Origin: Sanderia malayensis
Lineage: Eukaryota; Cnidaria; Scyphozoa; Semaeostomeae; Pelagiidae
Reading direction: 5' to 3'
DNA: 64,000 nt
Assembly (NCBI GenBank): GCA_013076295.1
Contig: RQOL01000658.1
Coordinates: 4,705,083 to 4,769,082, forward strand
The notes under the pieces are model-generated. The model had not been told where the DNA came from and made no database searches. It was given only the letters and a program-made list of their open reading frames with translations. Of the stretch, positions 11,917-24,858 are shown one piece after another; the stretch's first letter is position 1; each line of letters starts with the position of its first letter. A program made the position numbers and the translations under genes.

Positions 11917-13065
11917 AAATTCGTTAATCACGAGGATTCTCGGTTTTTTCATCGTTAACGATTCTCGGTAACTATTGGCAGTATTTGTTCATTGTAGGTC
12001 ATCGTGTATTCTAGTTTTATTTATTACTACCTATTCTAGTTTATTTTCCGATTATTGTTTGCTTTAAAGAATATAAAGCAAAAAGACATAATGATTTGAT
12101 GGTTAATAGTCTTTATTTAGGTAATTGCTCGTTTTCATCGACATTGCCAAGGAAAATCGTGTCTCTCGACAAAAGGCCGACAAAAGGCCGACTGGCCGAA
12201 TCGTCAACGTCAAGTCAAATTTCCAAACGCTCACGGTGGAAGAATTCCTTTTCGAAGACGTGAAATCTCAATTAATTTTCTATTTGGTACCAGAAAATAA
12301 CCAAGGTCAAAGCCGCAGCAGTCTTCGATTTTTTGTTTCTCTTGATTTTGTCAAGACTTTTTTCAAAAGATTTCATCGAAGTGGCCTAAGTTGTTATCAG
12401 CTTATCGTAATATGCGAAAAATTTCGCATCGAGCGAAAAATTCGAAAATTCGTTTCAGGATGCTTAAATTTTATCAGAAATTCAGAATCACTATTTATTG
12501 GGGACTATTAATCCTGTGACTGGTAACAAATTTATATTTTCATGAAAATATGTGGTTTTTCGTAGTTAAAAGAAAATCGTTGAAATATCATCACGAAAGG
12601 GGCATTCCCCTCGTGGTTTCTGCAAAAAGCAAACAAGTGTGGAATAAAATATCTCCGAACGATGGGGACTCCCATCATTCTTTTCAAGTTTCCTTGCATT
12701 TTGGGCAGTCAGCTCCCCCCTTTGAATTTGCTGATTTCATTGATTTTAACAGCATTTTGGGCAGTTTTGCTAGAAATTTTGAAAAATTTGACCCTTTTGC
12801 CTTTTATCAGAATTAGCAATTACCCAGTTGTTAAGTTGTATGCTTTGATCAGAAATTTTTTTAAAACGTTTTAATCAAATTCACTTTTTATCTCATTTGT
12901 CATTCCTTTTTGTCAAATAGTTAGAGCCTTGATACCCCATTTCTTTTTCAATGATGCCCCCATGTCCCCCCGATTATGCTCAACAGTGTTCGGAAAGCAC
13001 TATTCTGGTGTTAGTTTTGAGTGTTAGTTAGCTTGTGCAGTAGCCACATGCAGTCCTTGACTGCC

Positions 13066-13471
13066 TATTTTTTTTATAAGGAACCGTTTATAAGGAGCCT
13101 ACATGTAGAAGGTCAAAAAACTTAAGGAACTTTTGCTACTAAAGGCCAAATCACTAAGGAACTTTTTAATTTTGAATATATTTATATTTCCGCACAATTT
13201 ACAATTAGGAAGCCGGTTCCATTGATTTTCAATACTTTTACATTATATGAAGCTTCTTCGTGTTTTTACCTGTTATCTTTTCACAAGTTTATAGCAAAAC
13301 GTTGAATTTAAATGCTTTTCTTGCGTCTGTACTAATTATGTTCATTAAATGGGAACTTAATATTAAGGAACTATTAAAGACCTTTTAGAACTACAAAGTG
13401 GTCAAAAGAGGTCTCAAAATAAGGAACTTAAAGAACTAGGCCCAAGCTAGGTTCCTTATAAAAAAAGCGTG
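13066..13471. mobile_element. MITE of the TATAAGGAACC family
   Basis: The ends read TTTTTTTTATAAGGAACC and, inverted, GGTTCCTTATAAAAAAAGCGTG followed by TA. Internal sequence (CTTAAGGAACTTTTGCTACTAA, aaggccaaatcacta) is found inverted in the element at 46419-46722. The left end is degraded. Short size, TIRs and the probable TA target duplication suggest a Tc1/mariner-type MITE. Confidence 0.6.
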
Positions 13472-13755
13472 TAAGACGTAGTAAGTGACGAAAATCTATA
13501 AGAAATAGGTTTAAACCCTTATGGATTTTGGGTCATTCGTGAGTCAATTAGAAGTTGTTCCCTTTCTTAAAGACTCTAGCTTTTACAGATTTGTAAATAG
13601 TGGAATACGAGGTCAACGACATCGTGTGATGTCACATTCCCCGTTTTCTTACTATCCGTTCCCCGTTTCCTGATTTCCTTATAAATTATTGAGTTATGAA
13701 AATTGTGAGCGATGATGAAATTTGATTGATTGCACAATGGTGGTCTTGTATTTAT

Positions 13756-13764
13756 TATATAAAA
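13756..13764 (+). promoter_or_regulatory. TATA-like box of paralogue 1
   Basis: TATATAAAA lies 43 bases before the ATG of the first PAN-EGF-fibrinogen gene. Paralogue 3 has TTATAAAAG 52 bases before its ATG, which supports a short TATA-driven leader. Confidence 0.4.
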
Positions 13765-13806
13765 CCAATACAAAAAAGTTAAATTACTTTAAAGGAAGAT
13801 ATAGGC

Positions 13807-15931
13807 ATGAAACGAACAAGATTCCATCTACTTAGTCATCATAACTATGCATTACTTTGCATGTTATCGTTGGTAATTGTTGCAGATGAAGAACATTCGA
13901 GTACAAAGCGTGCTGCATTTTCTATTGCACAATCAGAAGATGCAACTACGTCAAGAGTTGTAGTTGCAAGCTTACAATCACAAAGCGATTTAGCATGCTC
14001 TCAAAAATGTCTCCGAAATGAAAAGTGCAAATTCAAGATATATCATGTTGAAACAAAGAAATGTGAATTGCTGGCATCCATTTATGAAGAAGATTTCAAC
14101 AAAGAAAAAGCAATACCATTCAAGAAAGAAAAGATCTTAACCAAGGTAAGCCAAATAAAACTAATTGCTTAGAGTTTTTGTATGTCAGATAAGTAACAAG
14201 ATTAAGGTGGATATCCATCTATTTGTGTCGACATAAATGCTTGCGCCTCACTCAATTCTAACTATAACAAGGAAATGTATCATCATTTTAGAAAAATGTT
14301 TTGTGTAAATCAGAATCAAGCACTGGTTGCAATGAAAATTGCGAGTGTGTTCAAATATGGCGATTTGGAGAGTCGATATACACTTGCAACTGCACCAAAC
14401 AAGGTAATAATTTTTTAGTATCTTCTGGAACAAAGTTAAAATTAAAAGGAGAAATTAATTACACACCTTTTTATAAAAACCGTCCATAAGAAGTCAACCC
14501 CTATCCATACTCTCACTCTGAAAATGCTGGAAAAAGGACACAGGGTTTCTTAGAAAGAACTTAACTCAGACCTCTTTCTTAAAGTTCATTATTTTAGAAC
14601 CTGTTTTGACCAAATTGCAGTACTAAAAGTATTTTGATAGTTATACACCAGTCCCCAATATTTTACCGCCTGGTATTCTTACTGCCAAAAAGCTATTTGG
14701 GAAATCTGGGAAGTATATTTCTCTAAAATTCCAATGTGGTATATTAACAAAACATTAATTTGGAACCACCATAAGCATGCTATGAATGTGCATCTTTTTT
14801 CGAAATCCAAATTGTTATGTTGTGCTCATAAAATATTGGCCGAAGTTTCCAATAAAAGACACCAATCCGATATTTTTGGACATTAATGTAGACGCAGAAA
14901 ACTATTGAAATTTTGGCCCAAAATAAAGCCAGATGCTCGAATAAGGCAAGAAAAAAGTTTAACTGGAGAGTAAAAAGTGCACATATGTGTTTGAAAGGTT
15001 ATTTAGGGACTTTGTCTTTATTAATATACATTGTAAGGTGGTCTATAGCCCAATAGAAATATTCGACAAAGCAAGGGAAAATTATTATGTAATTCGTTTT
15101 TCAAAGAAGGCACGAAAACTTTATGAAAAGGTCGCTTTAAATCTTGGAGGTCTTATGTTATCCTCTTCAATAATATGGTCCACACGATTATGTAAATCTT
15201 ATACAAAAGAGAGCACGTTAGACATTTAATTTTTAAGAAACCCTAAGAAAATCGTTTAAGAAAATCAAGGAAAAATATTGAAAACACACAACTACTCCGG
15301 AGGTTAGTTTTTTTTTACAAAATGTGCATCTTTCTTCTAAACGTTACTCTCCATTGCAGGTGTCTACAAAACATGCAAAGAAGGACTGAATAAAAACGAA
15401 CGGCAACAAGGGATATATGCCATAAAACCAAGTGGTTTGCAGAAAGAAATAAAAGTTGAATGCATGAGGGCGTTAAAGGGGAATTCATATCTCGTGCTTC
15501 ATCACGACAGTGAATTATTAACTCAAGTTCAAGGATACCAAACTCCAGGATCATACGTTAAAAATTTTACGTATGAATTCGACCTGAATACAATCATATC
15601 AATTATCAAACAATCACGTTATTGCAAACAGCACGTAAGGGCTGATTGCTATAACGCATACCTGACTGGATATACTTGGATAAAAGACCGAATTGGTAGA
15701 AAGCTGGATTGGGGTGGTGGGCCTATCAACTCCACTGGTTGCGCATGCGGAATAACAAACAGCTGCGTAGACAAAAACGAAAAATGCAATTGTGATAAGA
15801 ATGATTTCAATTGGCGTGTAGATGAAGGAGATGTTAAAGATAAAAATGTCTTGCCAATAACGGGTATAGCAGTTGGTCATTCCTTTGAACATTTTCGCTA
15901 CACAGTAGGACCTTTACTTTGCAAACTTTAA
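13807..15931 (+). CDS. Secreted PAN - EGF-like - CNTNAP-type fibrinogen-like protein, paralogue 1
   Basis: Exons 13807-14145, 14292-14403 and 15360-15931 join in phase (0, then 1) to 340 residues. Exon 1 gives a signal peptide (basic start, then YALLCMLSLVIVA) and a PAN/Apple-like region around CSQKCLRNEKCKFKIYH..CELL. Exon 2 is one EGF-like module with six Cys. Exon 3 is a fibrinogen-like domain of the contactin-associated protein/neurexin-IV type, seen in LVLHHDSEL, GYTWIKDR, WGGG, CACGITNSCVD, CNCDKND..W, LPITGIAVG and the terminal GPLLCKL. CNTNAP proteins also have discoidin and laminin-G domains and a membrane span; none is present here, so this is predicted to be secreted. Its function is unknown; extracellular adhesion or lectin-like binding is an inference. 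Its second-exon start (KNVLCKSE) differs from KDGLCKS in the other copies. AATAAA lies at 16280. Confidence 0.88.
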
Positions 15932-17337
15932 GCCCTGCACCATCAGAAGACTAATAGAAAGACCAGCCTTGAAAATCTTACTAAACAACAGAATAACTAC
16001 TTTAAAGAGCTCCGAGTTTCATGTTTTTACAATCATCAGGTGCATCGAATATTTGAATGAAACATTCAACCACACCAGGTTGCAAGGAACACATACCAGT
16101 TTTAAATATTAATCAATTAATTGCAGTGTTTCCTATTAAAACTTGCTTTGATGCACACATTTATTTAAAATATTCAATATAACGTTTAACAAATATGTCA
16201 CCTATAGATTGAATGATATTCAGCATTCCAATTAAGTTTGATTAAAAGAGCACAGTTGATCATTTATTCAAGCGTTATAAATAAAGCCCCTATCGCCAAA
16301 AACTTTGGACGAAATGTTCTCAAACATTATCTATTGTAAACCAAAAATTATATAATCTAAACCTATATCGCTAAAAAGTCAAGATAATTACAGGGAGTCT
16401 GTTTGTTTTGAAAAGTATAAGGTTTTCTTCAAGTCATAGAAAATGTGCGTGTTTTTCATTGAAAAAATTGGACATTTGCCCATGATGAACAAACGATGGT
16501 GAACAGTTTCGGTCGTCCTTTCCATGATCCACTTCAAAAACTTTTGTGAAAATTAATACAATCTAATCTAAAATATACCTAAACGTGAAAATTTATGAAA
16601 TTTTGAGCTTATTTCTGCTCAAGAAATTCGATTTACCGTTGACATTGGTACACTTTTTGCATAAAAATATTAGTTTTTTGCGGAGCCTTTTTCCCAAGAC
16701 AGGATTGTTTGGAAACCAGGCCATTTGGCAAAACTATAGAGATAGGATATAACATAATCTAGAAAGCTGACGCCCGATACTCTTTCTGTGGCAAATGAAT
16801 TGTTCGCTACCTCAATGGGCAAAACCAAGTGATAATTGTTCAGATTTAAAAACTGGTTTCGTTATACATGTCAACAGTGTAGATAAGCGGGAATAATGCA
16901 AAATTGTCGGCATAGATATATCAGCATAACATTTCAGATAATTAAAGATTCAGATAATTAACTTTTCATGGCCGACAAATATATATTCAATTCTTTGTTG
17001 GATGATAGAGTTGTTTTAAGAAATGCAAGTCATTACTTCAATGTTATGAGGTTAGAATTCACCTGCTCTAAATGTTGCGCAGAGATGTAGCCAGGGGGGA
17101 GCTTGGCAAACACACACATAGCCTTGCAGCAAAATTCATTAATTATTACACTCACAAAATGATATCATATGACCACCAGCATTAGGTATCGACTAACCCG
17201 TTTAGAATCCCTGCCTACGGTAAAAATGCCTTGCAAATAGAATTAATCATTGATGACAATATAATATTGGAAATAATATACTGATACAGTGTAAAAGATA
17301 ACTGTGCATACAATGGCAGGTGGCCTGTGGATACAAA
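15932..17337. other. Spacer between paralogues 1 and 2
   Basis: No gene. 15932-16240 is nearly the same as 23103-23380 behind paralogue 3. About 16860-17399 is nearly the same as 27180-27714 in front of paralogue 4. These are duplicated flanks. Confidence 0.8.
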
Positions 17338-17346
17338 CTATATATG
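17338..17346 (+). promoter_or_regulatory. TATA-like box of paralogue 2
   Basis: CTATATATG lies 54 bases before the ATG, inside a flank shared with paralogue 4. Confidence 0.3.
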
Positions 17347-17399
17347 TCATGATAGCGGCATTAGAAGCTAAATCCTTTCAAAGAAAGATATAAGCAACA

Positions 17400-18835
17400 A
17401 TGAAACAAACAGGAATCCATATACTATGTCATACGTATGCATTAATTTCCATGTTATGGTTGGTAATTGTTGCAGATGAAGAACATTCGAGTACAAAACG
17501 TGCTGCATTTTCTATTGCACAATCAGATGATGCAACTACGTCAAGAGTTGTAGTTGCAAGCTTACAATCACCAAGCGATTTAGCATGCTCTCAAAAATGT
17601 CTCCGAAATGAAAAGTGCAAATTCAAGATATATCATGTTGAAACAAAGAAATGTGAATTGCTGGCATCCATTTATGAAGAAGATTTCAACAACGAAAAAG
17701 CAACACCATTCAAGAAAGAAAAGATCTTAACCAAGGTAAGCCACATGAAACCATTAACGGTTTAAAGCTTTTGTAGCTATGACATGACCGATAGCTAACA
17801 CATTTGAGGTAGATATATATGAACTCACGTGTCGACATATACCTCCCTAACATCTAACCAAAAACAGTAAATTCTTATCTCTGCAATTATGATCTTAGAA
17901 AGATGGTTTATGCAAATCAGAATCAAGCACTGGTTGCAATGGAAATTGCGAGTGTGTTCAAATACGGAGATTTGGAGAGCCGACATACACTTGCAACTGC
18001 ACCAAACAAGGTATTGTTTCTTCAGAATATTTTTGAAGAAAAATAACAAATATAAAGAAATTGATCAAGTTTATTTTATATTTTATCCCCAACTAGAGAT
18101 TCTTAAGAATATTTTAGAATAAAGATAGAATTAAAAATTGAACAGCTTTCTCGCTACGTTTCCTCTTGATATAAGCCCTTAACAAACGCTAGTTGACACA
18201 GGTGAAACAATACACTTTTGAAACTATACTTATGAACAATTGCAGATATCTACAAATCATGCAAAGAAGCACTGAATAAAAACAAATGGCAACAAGGGAT
18301 ATATGCCATAAAACCAGATGGTTTGCAGAGTGAGATAAAAGTTGAATGCATGAAATTGAAAAAGGGATATTCATTGTTTGTGCTCCATCATGACAGTGAA
18401 TTATTAACCCACGTTCAAGGATATGAAACTCCAGGATCATACGTTAAGAATTTCAAGTATGAATTTGACCTGAATACCATCAAATCAATTATCAAAGAAT
18501 CACTTTACTGCAAACAGCACACAAGGGCTGATTGCTACCACGCACACATGAGTGGATATACTTGGATAAAGGGTCGTAATGGTACAAAACTGGATTTCTG
18601 GGGTGGTGGGCCTAGCAATTCCACTGGTTGCGCATGCGGAATAACAAACAGCTGTGCAGACAGGGAAAAACAATGCAACTGTGACAAAAATGATTCCGAA
18701 TGGCGTGTAGATGAAGGATATGTTCGAGATAAAAAGGTCTTGCCGATAACAGGTATAGCAGTTGGAGAAACAGGGCATCGCTCTCCCTCAGAGCGTTTTC
18801 GCTACACAATTGGACCACTATTGTGCAGTCTTTAA
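17400..18835 (+). CDS. Secreted PAN - EGF-like - CNTNAP-type fibrinogen-like protein, paralogue 2
   Basis: Exons 17400-17735, 17899-18010 and 18246-18835 join in phase to 345 residues. The architecture matches paralogue 1: signal peptide (ISMLWLVIVA), PAN/Apple-like Cys pattern, six-Cys EGF-like exon 2 (KDGLCKSESSTGC..CECVQIRRFGE), and a fibrinogen-like exon 3 with LHHDSELLTHVQGYETPG, WIKGRNGTKLDFWGGG, CACGITNSCAD, CNCDKNDSEWRVDEGY and LPITGIAVG. Introns are short (163 and 235 bp) where paralogue 1 has a 956-bp second intron. The loop before the end is the longest of the four (GETGHRSPSERFRYT). AATAAA lies at 19118. A secreted adhesion or recognition role is inferred only. Confidence 0.88.
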
Positions 18836-21781
18836 GCTTTACATTTGAAAGAAATTAAACAGTTAATCTAAATTGCACCTTCAAAGCACCCACTCAGTGA
18901 CCAACAATTTTACAGCACCTGATGAAAATTTGCAAAGCCTCCGTAAGGAAACTTACCTAACAATACATAGACACGAACGAAGCTTGTTTCAATGACACAT
19001 TGCTGCGTAGGAGCATATTGAAATTATATAAGGATACAAATTAGAACACAATTTAGACGAGATTATCTTGCTGTATAATAATAATAAAGAAATGTAACAG
19101 AGTGCTTTAAAAGCGGCAATAAATATAAACCTCTTTATCCAAAATCATGGAAACTATCAGTCACTTAAAACTGCACCTTTTGCGCAAGTTCTTAATTTAA
19201 CGCTTATCTTTCTCTCACATCTTTGGCATATTATTTTCATGGAAGCAACTTGGCAAATCACAACATGTATTGCTTTGCTCAATAAATGATGTAATTTGCA
19301 AGCCTTGCGACTTTAATTTTTGAAATTATAGCTACATAAAATATGATAGATAATAGCCTTCAAAAGTAGACTAAGACTTTACTCAAACTCTTCCAAAGAG
19401 AAGAGTAGAGCCTCCAAATGAATGAGCGAGAAGCCGTAGAGATAAGTCAGCAAAATGAAAAGGCTGCCTCTCTTTCACACACAAATTACGCCGAGCCTCT
19501 CTTTCACACAGAAACAACGCCGAGTCAAAGCGATCCTTTTTATTCAATACAGCGCAGTGGCCTGGCCTACACTTAACATTTGTTGTCAGTAAAGTAAGAG
19601 GTTGCTTGCACATATTGTCCTAAGGAAACCTCTCTGCAAAGACGTTTTAAGAATATTTTGTATTTCATTTTGAGTCACTTTATACAGAGAAAAATCTTGG
19701 GATTATAATTTAGTTAACAGAGAACGATATTCCAGAGAACAGCTTTCCCTTTTACAGCATTGTTCGCCATTTTGCCAAAAAAACAGCAAATGATAAAATA
19801 GCCGCGCGATACTTTTCGCACATTTTCACGCGGTGAAACGTTGGTTAGAACGGCACCCTCAGCATATCTTATGTGGATTCATGCCAATTGTAAATCATTG
19901 CCCCCCATGAACTGGGCCTTGTTTTCCAATGCTACTTTCCCAGCACTCGCATACGAGGCTGCAATGACTTGGGCCTTCTGATCTCAAATCTTTGAATTCT
20001 ATGAATTTTTTGTTGTCATTCAAGTTTGAACTGGTTTTTTCAATTTTTAAACCGGTTTAAACTGGCTATGTATGCGTAGCTGCTTCGCTGCATGTTAAAC
20101 TACATTTCATAATTCAAGGTCTGGCGTCTTTGTGTGCCACAAGTATCAGTTGCGATGTGTCTGGAACCAATGATTGGAAGAGTTAGCAATAACATAACAT
20201 AATGATAATAATTTTCTGAATATTTACACTGATCGTTGCCGTGTTGCTATTACTCTGTTGTGGGGCATCTAGTTGGAGGAATTAGTCAGTTAATACATTC
20301 TCCAGTCACAAAACAGTTGTGCCTCATCGTGTCAAGCAAGCCCTTGGCCTAACAACACAGCTGTCAATGGTATGAACCATGAATCGAAATTGATGAAACA
20401 ATGATCTCAACATTCACGAATGACATATTCCCGCAGCAACAATCTTTGCAACTTGTAACGATGGAAGCAAGGCGGTTCGCTTTTGGCACTTTTCTATGTA
20501 AAAAGCGTCAACTCCTTTTGTGGTACAATTGGGATTGAATTGCACCTTGCAAGATTCCATGTTAGAGAGTGCAATGGCCAAAGAATAGCTTCCAATCGTT
20601 GCTAAAAGTTGAAAAAATTTCTACTTCAAACAACTCTTGCGAGAGCAAAATATTGTAATGTTGCGACCGTTGCTATGAATATGACTTGCACTTGGGCTTT
20701 CTGATCATGGAGCGACCGACCATCAACATGTGTTGCAACGCCATTGCCACACGATACAGCACGATATTTTTTTGCAGAATTTGAAATACGACGCTTTCTT
20801 CAATCATTTGACTTAGCCTGGGACTTTAAACATCTTACAAATGGCAAAAATTCCAATGCCTTAAACAACCTACTTTCAATTCTTTTAGTAAAGTTCAAAA
20901 TTGTCACGAATTTTTTGAAAGCAGGCAAATATTTACTATCGTCGTTCACAGTGACGTCAGAGAGAGCCAAGCTATTACTACCCAGCTATTATTTTCGGCT
21001 GAAAACAGCTGCATGGAACAGTATGTGAAACTTAAAAACTCTTCCAAACTGTCGGATATCGATCATGAATACAAATTTTCTGGCTCAGGCAATGAAACAA
21101 GCAGTCTTCTCGATAGCGAAGAAGAGAAAGACTACTCGGTAGTTGGTGCATTGCATGTAGTTCGAGATCCGTATGAAGAACAACCTCTTGCCATCCAAGA
21201 TATAAGTAGCTAGTTTGGTAGTTTTGTTTGCCCTTCTTCCAATAAGCAAAGGTAAAATATTGCATCTCTCCCTCATCTCTCCTACGTCTTCTTATTGTTT
21301 ATTGCATATAGTTTCCTGGCAACAATCGGACAACATGTTTACCCGAGATTCCCGATACTGTGTTCTTTTGTACATTTTCAAAGAAAACTTAACATACATT
21401 GAAAATCCAAAAGGATACAAATGAGACTTTCTTCAAGCTTACTTAAACCACCTGGATGACTCACATCTCGATATTTAGATAAAACAGTGCTCAAGTGAAT
21501 AGACTTATTGAATGTGGAATAGAATCTACAAAAAAATGGGACGAATAATCCATTATTTATTCAAGCCAGATCTATTTTGGAAATAAATGACAGAAACTAG
21601 CGGGTTGAATTCGGTCCTTCGGATGTTTTGCAACCATATTGATAGATTTTGTGATGATTTATGAAAGTTTTATTGAATTTGTAAATAATGTGCATACATG
21701 TACAGGTGGCCTTGCACAGAACTTATAAAAGCAACATAGTAGCTAAAAAGCTAAATCACTTCAAAGGAAAAGTAGGCAACC
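18836..21781. other. Spacer between paralogues 2 and 3
   Basis: No supportable gene. A small direct repeat (gcctctctttcacac, then gccgag) lies at about 19468-19525. Open frames at 20744-21213 overlap one another without splice or family support. Confidence 0.5.
21723..21731 (+). promoter_or_regulatory. TATA-like box of paralogue 3
   Basis: TTATAAAAG lies about 52 bases before the ATG; it is the best TATA match of the four copies. Confidence 0.45.
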
Positions 21782-22167
21782 ATGAAACGAACACGATTCC
21801 ATCTACTTAGTCATCATAACTATGCATTACTTTGCATGTTATGGTTGGTAATTGTTGCAGATGAAGAACATTCGAGTGTAAAGCGTGCTGCATTTTCTAT
21901 TGCACAATCAGATGATGCAACTACGTCAAGAGTTGTAGTTGCAAGCTTACAATCACAAAGCGATTTAGCATGCTCTCAAAAATGCCTCCGAAATGAAAAG
22001 TGCAAATTCAAGATATATCATGTTGAAACAAAGAAATGTGAATTGCTTGCATCCATTTATGAAGAAAATTTCAACAATGAAAAAGCAATACCATTCAAGA
22101 AAGAGAAGATCTTAACCAAGGTAAGCCACATGAAACTAATTGCTTTGAGTTTTGAATTTGTGTCGAC

Positions 22168-22213
<46 letters not shown>

Positions 22214-23102
22214 TTTACAGAAGATAAACCTGGTTAGCCTAATAACTAATCTTCCCCAGGGTGTTGCCTGCTTGTGCCTCACTCAATTCTAACTAAAAAG
22301 AGGAAATTGATCAATCTTGAATTATCATTATAGAAAGATGGTTTATGCAAATCAGAATCAAGCATTGGTTGCAGTGGAAATTGCGAGTGTGTTCAAATAT
22401 GGCGATTTGGAGAGTCGATATACACTTGCAGCTGCACCAAACAAGGTATTGTTTCCTTGTATATTTTGGAACAAAGATAAAAGTAAATAAAAGATCAAGT
22501 TTTTCTTAATCTCAATTGCAGGTGTCTACAGATCATGCGACGAAGCAATGAGTGAAAACGCAGGGCAACAAGGGATATATGCAATTCAACTAAGTAGTCT
22601 ACAGAATGAGATAAAAGTTGAATGTAGGAAATTGAACACGGGAATATCATTAGTGCTCCATCACGACAGTGAATTATTAACCCACGTTCAAGGATACGAA
22701 GATCCAGGATCATACGTGAAAAATTTTACGTATGAGTTTGACCTGAATACAATCATATCAATTATCGAACAATCGCGTCACTGCAAACAATTTGTAAGGG
22801 CTCATTGCTATCACGCATACCTGACCGGTTATACTTGGATAAAAGGTCGTAATGGTACAAAACTGGATTTCTGGGGTGGTGGGCCTAGCAACGCCACTGG
22901 TTGCGCATGCGGAATAACAAACAGCTGTGCAGACAAAAATACAAAATGCAGCTGTGACAAAAATGATTACAAATGGCGCGTGGATAAAGGGAATGTCAAA
23001 GAGAAAAATGTTTTGCCAATAACAGGTATAGCAGTTGGAGGGACGGGAAATTCTTGGGAAAACTTTCGCTACACAGTAGGTCCTTTAATTTGCAAACGTT
23101 AA
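21782..23102 (+). CDS. Secreted PAN - EGF-like - CNTNAP-type fibrinogen-like protein, paralogue 3
   Basis: Exons 21782-22120, 22334-22445 and 22522-23102 join in phase to 343 residues. Exon 1 is almost identical to paralogue 1 (MKRTRFHLLSHHNYALLCML). Exon 2 is an EGF-like module with six Cys. Exon 3 is the fibrinogen-like domain with LHHDSELLTHVQGYEDPG, FVRAHCYHAYLTGYTWIKG, LDFWGGGPSNATGCACG, NSCADKNTKCSCDKNDYKW and VGPLICKR. Its second intron is only 76 bp. Intron 1 holds a (GATA)n tract. The 3' flank matches that of paralogue 1, so paralogues 1 and 3 share both gene start and gene end. AATAAA lies at 23499. Confidence 0.88.
22168..22213. repeat. (GATA)n microsatellite in intron 1 of paralogue 3
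   Basis: About eleven GATA units; absent from the same intron in the other paralogues. Confidence 0.95.
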
Positions 23103-24206
23103 GCCCTGCACTGTCAGAAGACCAACAGAAAGAGCAGCCTTGAAAATCTCTCTAAACAACAGAATAACTACTTTAAACAGCTCCGAGTTTCATGTTTTCA
23201 CAATCATCAGGTGCATCGAATATTTGAATGAAACATTCAACCACACCAGGTTGCAAGGAACACATACCAGTTCTAAATATTAATTAATTAATTGCAGTGT
23301 TTCCTATTAAAACTTGCTTTGATGCACACATTTATTTAAAATATTCAACCTAACGTTTAACAAATATGTCACCTATAGATTGAATGACATTGTATATCAT
23401 CTATAGTAAGATATTCATATTCTATGTAGCTAGATTAAATATTATATGGCGCAATTTTCACAAACCTAAAATTGTAATGTATTGAATAACATGGCGTAAA
23501 TAAAGTTAGTAAACTATGTTTACTCTCATAGGGTGGATTGTCAGTTGAATGTAACCCCAGAGCTGGGAGATGGTAGTCAGAACCTCGGTAGGCGATGTCT
23601 CGACTGCTATGGTGCTGTAACGCTAAGAGTTAATTCAATGAAGACAACGAGCTTGCAATGTGACTGCGGTATGACTGGCCTAAGGCAGCCACTGTACAAT
23701 TTTACGTCCTCGTTCCCCTCTATCGTTCTGTGTTCATCTTTCATCCTACTCTACTCTATTTATGCTTACAATGATGACGAAAACAAATGTGGTGACATGG
23801 TACCTCATTCTTGTCCACATTAGACCCGTACCGTGTATTGGCACGCGCCTTCACACTTTCAAGCGGGTGCTCCAGCCAACCCCGCTCATACTTAACAATA
23901 CTGTAAACATATGGGTGTCAAATGCAAACTAACAATTATATTTAAATAGCGACCAACATGACAATACGTTTTCGCTATTAATTTTCAAAATAAACAATGT
24001 TGATCATTTTCGTGCAAAAAAGATCACTGTAAAACATATAGTGATGTCAGCTGAACTCAAATTCGATTGTACGAATACTGGGTATCGAACATGTCGCTTC
24101 ATAATATTACTGATGACAGTATTCGATAGCCAAACAAACATCGTCTTTAGTAAAGGGTTAGTTCAGTCCAGGCCTAAGAATTCGCTGAATCTGGTTCTGC
24201 TATTAA
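23103..24206. other. 3' flank of paralogue 3 and spacer
   Basis: 23103-23380 repeats the 3' flank of paralogue 1. The open frame at 23533-23823 has no family, signal peptide or splice support and is not called as a gene. Confidence 0.6.
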
Positions 24207-24858
24207 GGCCCCGTTTACACGAGAGAAAAAGATACGGACCCAAAAGGTCCGTGCCTTTTGGGTACGATATGGGAACGATTGTATAGCGTTTACACGGGAA
24301 CGGACTCAAAAAGCTGTTGAGTTTACACGAGAACGGATCCAATTGTTGAGCATGCGCAGTTGTTCAAGTTAAGGCGTGTTTTGTTGTTGTTAGTTACTTG
24401 TAATTGCGCCAAAACACTCTGAGAAAATGGCGAACACGAATTTCCTTCCTTCACCTGCCCCAGTTGTTTGGTTCAACATGAACTTCAATCGCTGTCGATG
24501 TTGTTCGCAAACTAAACTTACCACACACAACAAAGAAGCTATATTGGAAAACATCAGAGACAAAATTGATATTACTTGCTTTTCAATAGGCCCAGACATT
24601 TGTGCTGCTTATATTTTGGACTTCCCGCGATAACACAACCTCAGTTGCAACAGCCTCAGTTCAGTGCCGTGCCTGTTCTGGTTCCGTTCCAAGCGTTTAC
24701 ACGACACCGATACGGGAACGGACCCAAATGGATCCGCTTTTCTAGCGTGCCCAAAAAGATACGATCCCGTTCCCAAAGAGGAACGGATCCATGCGTACCC
24801 GTGTAAACGAAACACCTATCGTAACCTTTTTTGGAACGGATCCACTCGGATCCGTTCC
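24207..24858. mobile_element. PIF/Harbinger-type MITE, right end lost
   Basis: Starts with GGCCCCGTTTACACGAGAG and is nearly identical to the complete element at 47738-48398, but stops at GGATCCGTTCC without the right terminal repeat. It carries an open stretch starting ATGGCGAACACGAATTTCC, also present in the other copy. Confidence 0.8.

Larger units (their letters stand above)
11100..13806. other. Gene-poor interval upstream of the secreted-protein cluster
   Basis: Open frames at about 12125-12511 and 12550-12816 have no recognisable family, no splice support and AT-driven composition. Apart from the repeats listed separately and the promoter of the first paralogue, I see nothing here. Confidence 0.5.

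Noticed and set aside
12125..12816. Two consecutive frames of 128 and 88 codons
   Set aside because: No recognisable domain, poor composition for coding, and no compatible splice junctions linking them.
14987..15229. 80-codon frame inside intron 2 of paralogue 1
   Set aside because: No start context, family or splice support; lies between well-supported exons.
23533..23823. 96-codon frame after paralogue 3
   Set aside because: The frame starts with a non-ATG codon; no signal peptide or domain, and it partly follows a duplicated 3' flank.
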